Positions 25,123 through 34,563 of a DNA stretch of 64,000 nucleotides are shown here, in pieces. Every line of letters begins with the position of its first letter. Position 1 is the first letter of the stretch. The position numbers and the translations under genes are program-made. The DNA comes from JALONH01 sp046329235 (GTDB lineage Bacteria; Bacteroidota; Bacteroidia; Cytophagales; Cytophagaceae). The DNA lies in assembly GCA_046329235.1 (NCBI GenBank), contig JAXLVA010000001.1, positions 2,976,001 through 3,040,000 on the forward strand, given 5' to 3'. The notes beneath the pieces are model-generated. The model saw nothing but the letters and a program-made list of their open reading frames with translations, was not told the origin of the DNA and searched no databases.

Positions 25123-25219
25123 AAATACTTCTCTTAATTTTTATTTGCTGATAAAAAGTGATTTTAAAAAGTCATCACTTACAATTTAAAAAAAGATAAA
25201 TAAAAAATCAATCTCTCTT

Positions 25220-26422
25220 TTACACCCCCGCATACCTCTTCAAATAACTAAAGGCTTCCGTAAGTTTACCATCTTTAGTGACCGCGCAACGCTCTATTAA
25301 ATCACCATAAGGATAGTGAATTAAATCGGCTGCTACGTTTTCCATAAACTGTTTGCCAAAATCATCACTTGCATCGCGAGGTAATTCGCATGGTAAGTTA
25401 TCTATCGCCATCACCGTTATGTTTCGTGGATCGGAGAACGGTGCTTCTAGGTCGCGAGTAAACGGATTGTAATCGTATGCCGGATCGTAAATGTTAGTGG
25501 GCTTTACTGTACTAGGAATCGAACCGTTGATGTCGCAAGTAATATCAGAAATTAATCGAATATGGAACGAAGGATCTTTCATTTGATCCACTGTGAATAG
25601 CATGGGTCCACGTTGATCCCAGTATGCACCTGCAATTAATATATCAGCAGCTTTTGCATAAGGTAAGAAGGTAGAGTTATATAATTCCGGATGTGCATGG
25701 AAATGTTGGGCATCCCAAGCTATACCTTCTTTTGATTGATGATAATCTTTAGAACTTACAACGGTATAAACTGCTTCCGAAAATGTTCTGTTTAAAAACT
25801 CAGTCGGACTTACTTCTCTTATTTTTAAATGATTCAATATAGATTGAATGCCGGAGCCTACGCGACCTCTACCTGTCACTACAATCTTCAATGGAGGCAA
25901 ATGAATTTTCTTCATTTCTTCTTCCATGGCTTTACGGTCAAAACATTTATGCGCCGGCTTTAAATCGAATAGTCGATACTTTTTCCCATACAATAAAAAA
26001 GTATTGTAAGCCCCTACTACTCCCGCAAATCTTCCGAAGGCAATCACTCGATTACCCTTCACATCTTTCAACGCTTCATAATCAATCAGCGTGATGTTTT
26101 TCTCTAAGATACTTTGAAGTAGTTTTTGATTGTGTGCTTGCTCCTTAATGGTATGCGAAAAAAACACATACGTTTTATTAGGTATTAATAAATGTGCAGG
26201 AACTTCTTTGATTCCAAACAACACATCGCAATCGGATAAATCTTCTTGTAAGGTGATACCTGCTTCAGTATATTCTTTATTGGAAATACAACGCACGTCA
26301 CTGGGCTGAACCACGATGGAAAGCTTAGGATATTTATCCAACAAAGCTCTACACTGGTAGGGTAACAAAGGTACTCTACGATCTGAAGGAACTTTACTTT
26401 CTCGGATGATGCCCCACTTCAT
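25220..26422 (-). CDS. Saccharopine / alanine dehydrogenase-like NAD(P)-dependent oxidoreductase
   Basis: A 400-aa protein of the AlaDH/PNT superfamily, closest in pattern to NAD-dependent saccharopine dehydrogenase (lysine-forming). It has the N-terminal RESKVPSDRRVPLLPYQ, DYEALKDVKGNRVIAFGRFA and a Rossmann motif VTGRGRVGSGIQ, followed by ISDITCDINGSIPSTV. The exact substrate is uncertain; in Bacteroidota such genes are usually annotated only as NAD-dependent oxidoreductases. The gene starts 12 bp before the glycosyltransferase stop on the same strand, so it is distal in that operon. Confidence 0.75.
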   Translation of the reverse strand: MKWGIIRESKVPSDRRVPLLPYQCRALLDKYPKLSIVVQPSDVRCISNKEYTEAGITLQEDLSDCDVLFGIKEVPAHLLIPNKTYVFFSHTIKEQAHNQKLLQSILEKNITLIDYEALKDVKGNRVIAFGRFAGVVGAYNTFLLYGKKYRLFDLKPAHKCFDRKAMEEEMKKIHLPPLKIVVTGRGRVGSGIQSILNHLKIREVSPTEFLNRTFSEAVYTVVSSKDYHQSKEGIAWDAQHFHAHPELYNSTFLPYAKAADILIAGAYWDQRGPMLFTVDQMKDPSFHIRLISDITCDINGSIPSTVKPTNIYDPAYDYNPFTRDLEAPFSDPRNITVMAIDNLPCELPRDASDDFGKQFMENVAADLIHYPYGDLIERCAVTKDGKLTEAFSYLKRYAGV

Positions 26423-26434
26423 GTGTGTTGTTTT

Positions 26435-28123
26435 TTACTTTTTACGATAAAAACAATATCCGTGTTGTCCGCCAATGCGAACGAAATTACTATCAGCTTC
26501 TAATTCACCTTCTCGACCTATTTTGGTTACTAAATAAACTGGTTTGTCGGTTGGGAAGCTACGTAACCAATCTTCGTAATTAGGAGCTAATGTGTCCGCA
26601 GGGAAAGTTTTTACAAACTTGTCATAAGCGTCCATACGGCGATTCGGTTTTTGAGTGTAGTACAAGTGGGCGTAGCTTTTGAAGTTCACAACTTCCACGT
26701 AAGCATCTTCATTTTGCTTGCTCTTATAAAAATCAATCACTTCTCCTTGTACATAACGTTCTATGTTAGGTAAGATAGCAGGCAATACCGTTTCATGAAA
26801 TACGATAGATGAAACGAAGAACAAAGCTAAACTGTATTTGATATTTTTGTTTATGAAATAAATAGCACTAATGAATACAAGTAAGTAAGAAATACCACTT
26901 AGTGCTTCCCAACCGCTCCACGTTACAGGGGCACTAAAATTAGCCGCAGCGAATGGATCTTTAATGTAAGGAACTAACACAGGATAAAGAGTATCCCAAT
27001 TGGTCATCACTACAGGGAAAGCAGTTAACACGATGCCTACGATACTTCCGGTAAGTATTATGCTCCACTTTAACCAAGGAGTCATGGTTATTTCACCTTT
27101 CCATAAACTATATACAGCTCCTGTAGCGATGAAGGATAATGGTAAATAACAGAAAGAAGAGTAGTGTGCAATTTTTGTTTTAACAATACTAAATAAAATC
27201 AATACCACTAAAAACGAAACGATACTCCATATAAGAAATGCTTGTTCACGAGTAGTAGCGTATACTTTTTTCTTCCATCCTTGAAAAGCAAAATAGGATA
27301 ACGGAAAACATCCGAATAGTATAACAACCCAATGATAGAAGAATGGTCCGCCGTGTCCGGCATCTTGTGTCTTGAACAAACGAATTTGATAGATGATAAA
27401 TTCTTGAAGAAAGAATGGTCCGTTTTGAATGAGTTCGTACGCAAACCAAATTAACGAAACTAATCCGGTAGTAATAAAGAACGCAATCCATTCTTTTAAA
27501 CTAAACAACCAGAACTTTTTACGTACTACCATCATCACAGCCATAGTAAGTAAGAAGTCTAACAAGCCCACCGGACCTTTAGTCAGGATTGACATACCGG
27601 AAGCGATACCGGTAAACATTATCCATTTCATTCGTTCTTTAGAAGCTTCACTTTCTTCTACTCGATAAGCACCGTAGATAGATAAGAAGATAAACAGATT
27701 AAAGAAGGGGTCAATAATACCTGTTCGGAAATAGAAATGGGGTAAGATAGAACCCGCATAAACTAATACCCACAAAAGAGCAAAGGTACGTGTACTAATT
27801 CTTCGACCTAATAGGTATAAAGAGACTAGGGTAATACTTCCGGTTAATGCATTGGGAAGTCGTGCTGCAAATTCGTTCACACCAAACACCTTCATGCTTA
27901 GTACTTGCAACCAAAAGAACAATGGAGGTTTTTCCCAGAAGGTGGTGAAGTTAATTTGAACATGTGCGTAATCGCCGGTGACAATCATTTCACGTGCGGC
28001 TTCAGCAAAGTTAATTTCGTCCCAATCAAACAAAGATACAGTCCCAATAAATGGAATGAAAAGGATGCAACCCAATAGGGCGATGATTAAACTGTCGTTT
28101 CTAATTTCTTTATTTAATTCCAT
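26435..28123 (-). CDS. ArnT-like GT39 membrane glycosyltransferase
   Basis: A 562-aa multi-pass membrane protein of the PMT/ArnT (GT39) family, which moves sugars from lipid carriers to lipid or protein acceptors outside the inner membrane. The first periplasmic loop has DWDEINFAEAAREM with the catalytic acidic residue, followed by FWEKPPLFFWLQ. About eleven hydrophobic helices follow, then a soluble C-terminus. The upstream PAP2-phosphatase gene overlaps its start by 10 bp, consistent with recycling of the polyprenyl carrier or with lipid A modification (inference). Confidence 0.88.
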   Translation of the reverse strand: MELNKEIRNDSLIIALLGCILFIPFIGTVSLFDWDEINFAEAAREMIVTGDYAHVQINFTTFWEKPPLFFWLQVLSMKVFGVNEFAARLPNALTGSITLVSLYLLGRRISTRTFALLWVLVYAGSILPHFYFRTGIIDPFFNLFIFLSIYGAYRVEESEASKERMKWIMFTGIASGMSILTKGPVGLLDFLLTMAVMMVVRKKFWLFSLKEWIAFFITTGLVSLIWFAYELIQNGPFFLQEFIIYQIRLFKTQDAGHGGPFFYHWVVILFGCFPLSYFAFQGWKKKVYATTREQAFLIWSIVSFLVVLILFSIVKTKIAHYSSFCYLPLSFIATGAVYSLWKGEITMTPWLKWSIILTGSIVGIVLTAFPVVMTNWDTLYPVLVPYIKDPFAAANFSAPVTWSGWEALSGISYLLVFISAIYFINKNIKYSLALFFVSSIVFHETVLPAILPNIERYVQGEVIDFYKSKQNEDAYVEVVNFKSYAHLYYTQKPNRRMDAYDKFVKTFPADTLAPNYEDWLRSFPTDKPVYLVTKIGREGELEADSNFVRIGGQHGYCFYRKK

Positions 28124-28758
28124 AAAGGTCGGTTGCTTTTTTGTGCAAGTCCGCTCGTTTCAAATTTCTGTGTCCAATGAAAGAACAAGGAACAACATAT
28201 AATAGCAATAAGTCCACCGGCGAAGGTATCTAATAAGAAGTGTTGCATCAGATACACACGTGACAATGCAGTAAGCACTGCCAACATAAATAATACAACG
28301 GATAATTTTTTAGAAGCACTATAGTAAGCCAAACATATTGCCAACGCAAAGGCTTGAGCGGTATGTCCGGAGGGGAAACTATGGTACTTGTGAATGTCTA
28401 AACCGGGGATGGTATATAAAGGTTTCGTGATATGTAAGGTAGGTCGCACCACATCATAAAAGAACCAATGTTTTAAAATTTGTACGATAGCACTGGTAAA
28501 TAGCAAAGCTACAGTAGTACTTACGGCAATACGAATATTGAAGAATACTAAAATACTTATGAGAATATAGGCTGCTAAATATCCATCACCTAGATAGGTG
28601 GCATAATAAAAAATAGAATCTAATAATGGATGATGGTATTGATTAAATCCTAACTCAATGACTCCTTTGGGAAATACGATAACTAAACAACCAACGACAA
28701 TAAAGTAAACAGCACTACAGAGGTAGAAGGCAGAAAGTTTAGAATAAAGAGATTTCAT
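28114..28758 (-). CDS. PAP2-family membrane phosphatase
   Basis: A 214-aa membrane protein with the three phosphatase motifs: KHWFFYDVVRP, HSFPSGHTAQAF and SRVYLMQHFLLDTFAG. The family dephosphorylates lipid phosphates such as undecaprenyl pyrophosphate or lipid A. I use the ATG at 28758; a GTG at 28767 would overlap the previous stop. It overlaps the GT39 gene by 10 bp, which suggests translational coupling. Confidence 0.9.
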   Translation of the reverse strand: MKSLYSKLSAFYLCSAVYFIVVGCLVIVFPKGVIELGFNQYHHPLLDSIFYYATYLGDGYLAAYILISILVFFNIRIAVSTTVALLFTSAIVQILKHWFFYDVVRPTLHITKPLYTIPGLDIHKYHSFPSGHTAQAFALAICLAYYSASKKLSVVLFMLAVLTALSRVYLMQHFLLDTFAGGLIAIICCSLFFHWTQKFETSGLAQKSNRPLWN

Positions 28759-28766
28759 CACCGACA

Positions 28767-28973
28767 CTACGCTTTTTTTTCTTCTTGACCTTTGTCTACA
28801 TCATCACGGTCGCGAAGTTTTTTATCATCCACGTTTTTGTTTAAAAAGTCGTTGATGTTGTCGATGTTTAAATTGGATTTAATTTCACCAAAGGAATTGA
28901 TGGTAATATCCAAGCCTTCTAAAGCTTTGTTCACTTTAGGTTTTTGAGTATCGGTCTTTTTTTTCTTTGGCAT
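28767..28973 (-). CDS. Small charged protein, unknown
   Basis: A 68-residue highly charged protein (MPKKKKTDTQKPKVNK, then LDITINSFGEIKSNLNIDNI). The middle segment DITINSFGEI...N resembles a short conserved cassette found in small Bacteroidota proteins, but I know no function. It lies between gltX and the PAP2 gene on the same strand and has its own ATG directly after the gltX terminator. Confidence 0.6.
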   Translation of the reverse strand: MPKKKKTDTQKPKVNKALEGLDITINSFGEIKSNLNIDNINDFLNKNVDDKKLRDRDDVDKGQEEKKA

Positions 28974-28988
28974 AGTTGTAAAAAGTAA

Positions 28989-29010
28989 AGCACCAAGTGG
29001 TCTTGGTGCT
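28989..29010 (-). terminator. Terminator after gltX
   Basis: agcaccaag (28989-28997) pairs with cttggtgct (29002-29010), followed on the minus strand by TTACTTTTT. Confidence 0.8.
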
Positions 29011-29015
29011 TATGA

Positions 29016-30557
29016 TTATTGTTTTACTTCTACCGATAAAGTAGATAGTGCATATTGTAATCGTTTCACCGTTTCTTCTTTACCCAGTAAACTGATGATG
29101 TGCATCAAATCAGGGCCGGCACCTACGCCTGTAATAGCAAGACGCACTGCTTGCATTACTTTACCGATTTTAATACCCAACTGTTCTAGGACCGAGTGGA
29201 AGATATGTTTCGCTTCTTCCGGAGTTAAGGTTCCGTTGAAGTTTTCTAATGCTTGTTTTAAAGCGGTAGTTACTTGGATAGCATCGCTGTTCCATTTAGA
29301 AGCAACAATACCTGCATCAAAACTTTCCGGAGCGATGAAGAAGAATTTACCTTCTGTCCAGTAGTCTTGAGCAAAAGTTAAACGCTCTTTTAACAGCTGA
29401 CTAATTTCTCCGGTTTTGCTAGCATCAAATGCAACACCTTCTTTAGTCAATACGTCTTCCAACATTTGCTTTAATTCAGCATCCGGTTTTTGACGTATGT
29501 ATTGTTGGTTATACCATTTAGCTTTATTGATATCAAACTTAGTACCTGATTTACCAATACGTTCGATAGAGAATTCCTGAATCAATTGATCCATCGTGAA
29601 CATCTCTTCTTGTGTACCCGGGTTCCATCCTAAGAACGCTAAGAAGTTCACAACTGCTTCTTTGATGTACCCTTGATCGCGGAAACCAATCCAAGTATCA
29701 TTAGTACCAGGTACTTTCCAATCGATAGGGAACACAGGGAATCCACCTGCATCCGCATCACGTTTACTTAATTTACCATTACCATCCGGTTTTAATAACA
29801 ACGGTAAATGAGCAAATCTAGGCATGGTTTCTTCCCAGCCTAAGAAACGGTAAAGTAACACGTGTAGGGGTGCAGAAGGCAACCACTCTTCTCCACGAAT
29901 CACATGTGTGATGCCCATCAAGTGGTCATCCACAATATTCGCTAAGTGGTAAGTAGGCATACCATCCGACTTCAATAATACTTTATCATCAATGGTGGAT
30001 GAGTGAACTACTACCCAACCACGAATTAAATCATTCAAACGAATTTCTTCTTTGCGAGGAACTTTCAAACGAATCACATAAGCATCACCGTTATCCAAAC
30101 GACGTTTTACTTCTTCCTCCGGTAAGGTTAAAGAGTTGTTCATTTGCATACGAGTAACCATGTTGTAAGAAGGAGAAGCCACTTTAGCAGCCTTCAATCT
30201 TTCTTTCATCGCTTCTAATTCTTCTTCTGTGTCGAAAGCGTAATAAGCATTTCCTTCAGCAATCAACTTTTCAGCATAAGCACGATACATAGGCTTACGC
30301 TCTGACTGACGGTAAGGAGCGTGTGGTCCGCCTTGAACGGGACCTTCATCGATGGTGATGCCTAACCATGTTAAGGCTTCCATGATGTAATCTTCAGCAC
30401 CCGGTACAAAACGGTTTTGATCCGTATCTTCGATACGTAACAACATTTTACCGCCATGTTTGCGGGCAAACAAGTAATTATATAACGCCGTACGAACCCC
30501 ACCGATGTGTAATGGACCGGTAGGTGACGGAGCAAAGCGAACGCGTACTTCTGACAT
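29016..30557 (-). CDS. gltX: Glutamyl-tRNA synthetase
   Basis: A 513-aa class I synthetase charging tRNA-Glu. The HIGH-type motif is in RFAPSPTGPLHIGGVRTALY and the KMSKS-type motif is GKLSKRDADAGG. Length and the C-terminal anticodon-binding region are normal. The ATG is at 30557. It is preceded by a 130-bp gap to ridA and followed by a strong terminator, so it is probably transcribed alone or with ridA. Confidence 0.97.
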   Translation of the reverse strand: MSEVRVRFAPSPTGPLHIGGVRTALYNYLFARKHGGKMLLRIEDTDQNRFVPGAEDYIMEALTWLGITIDEGPVQGGPHAPYRQSERKPMYRAYAEKLIAEGNAYYAFDTEEELEAMKERLKAAKVASPSYNMVTRMQMNNSLTLPEEEVKRRLDNGDAYVIRLKVPRKEEIRLNDLIRGWVVVHSSTIDDKVLLKSDGMPTYHLANIVDDHLMGITHVIRGEEWLPSAPLHVLLYRFLGWEETMPRFAHLPLLLKPDGNGKLSKRDADAGGFPVFPIDWKVPGTNDTWIGFRDQGYIKEAVVNFLAFLGWNPGTQEEMFTMDQLIQEFSIERIGKSGTKFDINKAKWYNQQYIRQKPDAELKQMLEDVLTKEGVAFDASKTGEISQLLKERLTFAQDYWTEGKFFFIAPESFDAGIVASKWNSDAIQVTTALKQALENFNGTLTPEEAKHIFHSVLEQLGIKIGKVMQAVRLAITGVGAGPDLMHIISLLGKEETVKRLQYALSTLSVEVKQ

Positions 30558-30687
30558 ATTGGAAAGCGGAGTTCAATATTAAGAACTCCATGATTATTTT
30601 ATTTTGGAAGAAAGATAATGAAACCTTCCGATGGAATTGAATCTAACGTATCCGTGGTTGTGTCAACGACCAACCACTTGGAATGAA

Positions 30688-31080
30688 TTATAACATGATG
30701 TTGCTCATGGCGATACAGCTAATCTCAACGTTTACATCTTTAGGTAAACGAGATACCTCTACTGTTTCACGAGCCGGACGACTTTCGCCCATGTATTCAC
30801 CATACACCCAGTTGATTTTTTCGAAGTTGTTTAAGTCTTTTACGAAGATGGTTGTTTTCACAATATCGTTTAAGCTAAAACCAGCTTCTGCTAAAACCGT
30901 CTTTAAGTTTTTCATTACTAAATGGGTTTCATCTTCGATGATACCACGAAATACTGCACCGGTTTCTGGCTCAATAGCAATTTGACCGGAAACAAACATC
31001 ATGTTTCCAAACTGAACTCCTTGACTGTAAGGGCCTATTGGCTCAGGTGCATACGGTGTGTAGATGATTTTCTTAGACAT
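30688..31080 (-). CDS. RidA family enamine/imine deaminase
   Basis: A 130-aa member of the YjgF/YER057c/UK114 family, which hydrolyses reactive enamines and imines produced by PLP enzymes. The conserved parts are PEPIGPYSQGVQFGNMMFVS, GQIAIEPETG, and SRPARETVEVSRLPKDVNVE with the substrate-binding Arg and Glu. The N-terminus and length fit RidA well. It may belong to the archetypal RidA subgroup, but subgroup assignment needs alignment. Confidence 0.93.
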   Translation of the reverse strand: MSKKIIYTPYAPEPIGPYSQGVQFGNMMFVSGQIAIEPETGAVFRGIIEDETHLVMKNLKTVLAEAGFSLNDIVKTTIFVKDLNNFEKINWVYGEYMGESRPARETVEVSRLPKDVNVEISCIAMSNIML

Positions 31081-31169
31081 ATTCTATGAACGGTTTTATC
31101 AACCACAAAAGTACAAAAAATATGTGGAAATAAGTTCATAAAATGGAAGAGGAACTTACGCTTTAAAAC

Positions 31170-31197
31170 AAAGAAAGGGACCGAAGCCCCTCTCTTT
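31170..31197 (-). terminator. Terminator after hppA
   Basis: aaagaaaggg (31170-31179) pairs with ccctctcttt (31188-31197), with one G-U wobble, followed on the minus strand by TGTTTTAAAG. Confidence 0.75.
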
Positions 31198-31219
31198 AAA
31201 TAGGATGTAACTATCTAAA

Positions 31220-33313
31220 TTAGTGAATATTAGTAGCAATTAATGGAGCAATTACCATGGCTACGATAGCAACCAATTTAATCAAAATATTCAAGGATGG
31301 TCCGGAGGTATCTTTGAATGGATCCCCTACGGTATCTCCTACTACCGCTGCTTTGTGCGGATCAGAACCTTTGAAGTATTTTTTGCCTTCGATATCTACT
31401 CCGGCTTCAAACATCTTTTTAGCATTATCCCATGCACCACCGGCATTGGATTGGAAGAAAGCCATCATCACACCGGAAACTAAAACACCGGCAAGGAAAC
31501 CACCTAGTGCTTCTGCATGCATGATGAAACCTACGATAATAGGGAAAGTGATTGCAATTAAGCCCGGAACTACCATGTGACGTAAGGCAGATTGAGTGGA
31601 GATACTCACACATTTTTCATAATCTGCTTCCGCTTTACCTTCCATGATACCTTTGATTTCACGGAACTGGCGACGCACTTCTTGTACCATCGCATTCGCT
31701 GATTTACCTACTGCTTGCATCGCAAAACCGGAGAATAAGAAAGGAGTCATACCTCCGATTAACAAACCTGCCAACACGTTCGCTTTAGAGATGTCAATGG
31801 ATGTTAAGCCGGTTACTTCCATGTAAGCGGAGAACATGGCTAAGGCTGTTAACGCTGCCGAAGCAATCGCGAAGCCTTTACCAATCGCAGCAGTGGTGTT
31901 ACCTACAGAGTCTAACACGTCGGTTTTCACACGCACTTCTTTTGGTAAACCACTCATTTCAGCTATACCACCTGCGTTATCGGCAATAGGACCGAAAGCA
32001 TCGATTGCTAATTGCATTCCTGTAGTAGCCATCATACCGGATGCCGCAATAGCTACACCATATAAGCCCGCAACTTCATACGCTACGATGATTCCGGCAG
32101 AAAGAATAACCGTAGGAATCGCAGTAGAGAACATACCTACCGATAATCCGGCAATGATATTCGTTGCTGGTCCTGACATAGATTGTGTAGCAATCATGTT
32201 CACTGGTCCGGTGCCTTTACCGCAATAGTATTCGACTACTAATGAAATTAAAATACCGGTAACTAAACCTACAATCACGGCATAGAAGATATTGGTAGAA
32301 GCCGTTAGTTCTCCGTTGATAGTAATAGAAGGATCAAATAAATATTGAATGATACCGTAAGCGGCACCTGCTGTAAGTACTACAGCTCCGAAGTTACCAA
32401 TGTTCAAAGACGTTTGAGGATTTCCTGTTTCACTTACTTTGACAAAGTAAGAAGCAACAATGGATAATAGTAAACCGGCAGCAGCGATGATGACCGGTAA
32501 AATAACGGCAGGATTGACACCCATGATTTCATTACTCATAGGAGAAACGGTAAGACCTAATAACATGGTAGCGATGATAGTGGATACATATGAACCGAAT
32601 AAATCGGCACCCATACCGGCTACGTCACCTACGTTGTCACCCACGTTATCAGCGATTACTGCAGGGTTACGCGGATCATCCTCCGGAATACCTGCTTCTA
32701 CTTTTCCTACTAAGTCAGCGCCTACGTCGGCAGCTTTAGTATAGATACCACCACCCACACGTGCGAAGAGAGCAAGTGATTCAGCACCTAGAGAGAAACC
32801 AACTAATACTTCTAATATTTTCTTAGTGCTCCACGTATCACCGTAAAGGGTGTTATAGGTGATGAATAAAATACTTATACCTAAGATACCAAGTGATACC
32901 ACGTTGATACCCATTACTAGACCACCACCGAAGGAGATGTCGAGTGCTTTAGATAAAGATGTTTTAGCTGCTTCGGAGGTACGAACATTGGCATTAGTAG
33001 CAATCTTCATTCCAAGGAAACCGGCTAAAGCCGAAAGACAAGCACCGATCACAAAGGCAATACCAATGGTCCAGTGAGAAGTTTTTTCATCAGCAAGAAG
33101 AGCTAACAAAACAGAAACGACAGCTACGAAGATGGCAAGTACTCGATACTCTGCTTTTAAGAAAGCCAATGCACCGTCAGCTATGTAGCCGGCGATTTTT
33201 TTCATGCGATCATCACCCATGGGCTGTTTACTTACCCATGTCGATTTTAGAAAGCCAAATAGTAAACCAAATAAGGCTACTCCAATGACTCCATACAATA
33301 AGAATTCCATCAT
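31220..33313 (-). CDS. hppA: Membrane-bound ion-translocating pyrophosphatase, K+-dependent type
   Basis: A 697-aa protein with about 16 transmembrane helices. It pumps H+ and/or Na+ using pyrophosphate. The substrate-binding loop is DVGADLVGKVEAGIPEDDPR followed by NVGDNVGDVAGMGADL. The GNTTAA motif has Ala where K+-independent enzymes have Lys, marking it K+-dependent (known rule of the family). Such enzymes in Bacteroidota are often Na+ or dual Na+/H+ pumps, but ion choice needs alignment of the gate residues. Two adjacent ATGs start the frame; I use the first. Confidence 0.95.
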   Translation of the reverse strand: MMEFLLYGVIGVALFGLLFGFLKSTWVSKQPMGDDRMKKIAGYIADGALAFLKAEYRVLAIFVAVVSVLLALLADEKTSHWTIGIAFVIGACLSALAGFLGMKIATNANVRTSEAAKTSLSKALDISFGGGLVMGINVVSLGILGISILFITYNTLYGDTWSTKKILEVLVGFSLGAESLALFARVGGGIYTKAADVGADLVGKVEAGIPEDDPRNPAVIADNVGDNVGDVAGMGADLFGSYVSTIIATMLLGLTVSPMSNEIMGVNPAVILPVIIAAAGLLLSIVASYFVKVSETGNPQTSLNIGNFGAVVLTAGAAYGIIQYLFDPSITINGELTASTNIFYAVIVGLVTGILISLVVEYYCGKGTGPVNMIATQSMSGPATNIIAGLSVGMFSTAIPTVILSAGIIVAYEVAGLYGVAIAASGMMATTGMQLAIDAFGPIADNAGGIAEMSGLPKEVRVKTDVLDSVGNTTAAIGKGFAIASAALTALAMFSAYMEVTGLTSIDISKANVLAGLLIGGMTPFLFSGFAMQAVGKSANAMVQEVRRQFREIKGIMEGKAEADYEKCVSISTQSALRHMVVPGLIAITFPIIVGFIMHAEALGGFLAGVLVSGVMMAFFQSNAGGAWDNAKKMFEAGVDIEGKKYFKGSDPHKAAVVGDTVGDPFKDTSGPSLNILIKLVAIVAMVIAPLIATNIH

Positions 33314-33491
33314 GTTTGTTCGGTTAAAATTGATTAGTAATTAAAATATATAATAAAATGAAAACGGTCTAAAATAGGAAAAAGCAGGAAAAAGTAAAAT
33401 TATAATAAACACTAACCGCCAAGAAAGGCTTTTTAGGAGGATTTGATTAATGTAGGCTTTCGTTTTATTATTCAACTATTGGAAGTTGATT

Positions 33492-33499
33492 TAATTTTG
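33492..33499 (+). promoter_or_regulatory. Candidate -7 element for the DUF4136 gene
   Basis: TAATTTTG matches TAnnTTTG and would place the start site about 15 nt before the ATG at 33522. No clear -33 element. Confidence 0.4.
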
Positions 33500-33521
33500 A
33501 ATATTAACTCATTTTATCATC

Positions 33522-34157
33522 ATGAAATTTGAAAAGATTGTTCGGGGAGTTGTTTTAGCCGGATTTTTAATACTGGGTGCTTGTAAAAGTGAGCCGGGTT
33601 TAGGAAAGTTAAGTAATGACCCTATAGTGGCAACCATCTATGATATGGAAGAAGATTTTTCACAACGAAGCACCTTTGCCATTGTGGATACGGTGGCCAT
33701 TTCAGATAATGACGAAAAGTCAAAGTTAAATTCTTCAGATGCAACGAAGCTCATTAATGCGGTTAGACAAAATATGCATAATAGAGGCTATTATGAATTA
33801 ACGCAAGATTTAGATCCCGATTTATTAATTAGCATCGTATTGTTAAAGAATACAAGTATATCTACTATTTACTATCCCGGTTCATGGTGGGGATGGTATG
33901 GAGGATATTATCCTTACTACCCTTGGTGGGGAGGCGGATATTATCCGGGATATGCGTATTCTTATTCCTATGAAACAGGAGTACAAATAATAGAGATGTT
34001 TGATCGTAGAGCGTTGCCACCTTCTCCGTCGCAACCGGATGCGGTAAAGTTAATTTGGTCTTCGTATTCAGGAGGAATCCTAAACAACAAACCTGTTAGT
34101 GATGCGGTACAAAGCATCCACCAATCTTTTAAACAGTTTTCATACATTACTCGATAG
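33522..34157 (+). CDS. DUF4136 lipoprotein with Trp/Tyr/Gly-rich insert
   Basis: A 211-aa lipoprotein with a signal peptide ending in the lipobox LGACKS (Cys21). The DUF4136 fold is suggested by YDMEEDFSQRSTFAIVDTVA and the C-terminal repetition of amphipathic helices (DAVQSIHQSFKQF). Residues about 118-152 are an aromatic low-complexity stretch (WWGWYGGYYPYYPWWGGGYY). Function is unknown; location is probably the outer membrane. A decayed frame follows in the same direction and was probably its operon partner. Confidence 0.82.
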   Translation: MKFEKIVRGVVLAGFLILGACKSEPGLGKLSNDPIVATIYDMEEDFSQRSTFAIVDTVAISDNDEKSKLNSSDATKLINAVRQNMHNRGYYELTQDLDPDLLISIVLLKNTSISTIYYPGSWWGWYGGYYPYYPWWGGGYYPGYAYSYSYETGVQIIEMFDRRALPPSPSQPDAVKLIWSSYSGGILNNKPVSDAVQSIHQSFKQFSYITR

Positions 34158-34162
34158 TCCTT

Positions 34163-34488
34163 ATGTTTCGTTATATATTTTCTATTCTATTATTAGCTTT
34201 CGTTTCAATAACTGCTAGTGCATAAGAACTTCCTTTTCAGTCGGCATTCCTTGTGAAGTATGATGTTAATGTTATATTTTCAAATTGAATTCGCTGAAGA
34301 GTTTTGGTAATTACTTTTTCTACATCCACCCACTTAACATTTATTTTACCAAATCCATCCGAATCGATATAGAGTATAGCGTATTCCAGTTGAATGATTT
34401 TACATCTAACTTTGTTTCCGTTTTTTTAAAAAAACCAATCCTCTTTCACAATAATGCGAGCATGGCTTTCCTGATGAATAATAAATAA
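34163..34488 (+). pseudogene. Decayed secreted protein gene
   Basis: ATG at 34163 gives a clean signal peptide (MFRYIFSILLLAFVSITASA) followed at once by TAA. After the stop the same frame continues ELPFQSAFLVKYDVNVIFSN. A second frame from 34285 then carries protein-like sequence (SIRIDIEYSVFQLNDFTSNF). One C-to-T change (CAA to TAA) plus a frameshift would explain it. The full protein was probably a secreted or outer-membrane protein of over 100 residues. It starts 5 bp after the DUF4136 stop, in operon position. Confidence 0.65.
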
Positions 34489-34563
34489 ACACATGAATAA
34501 AAAGATGCAAAAGAAGGCCTTTTTAAAAGTTCTATGAAAAAAGTAGTATTTTAGTTGTATTGT

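Noticed and set aside
31257..33077. Several plus-strand frames antisense to hppA
   Set aside because: Shadows of a strongly coding membrane protein gene; no motif or start context.
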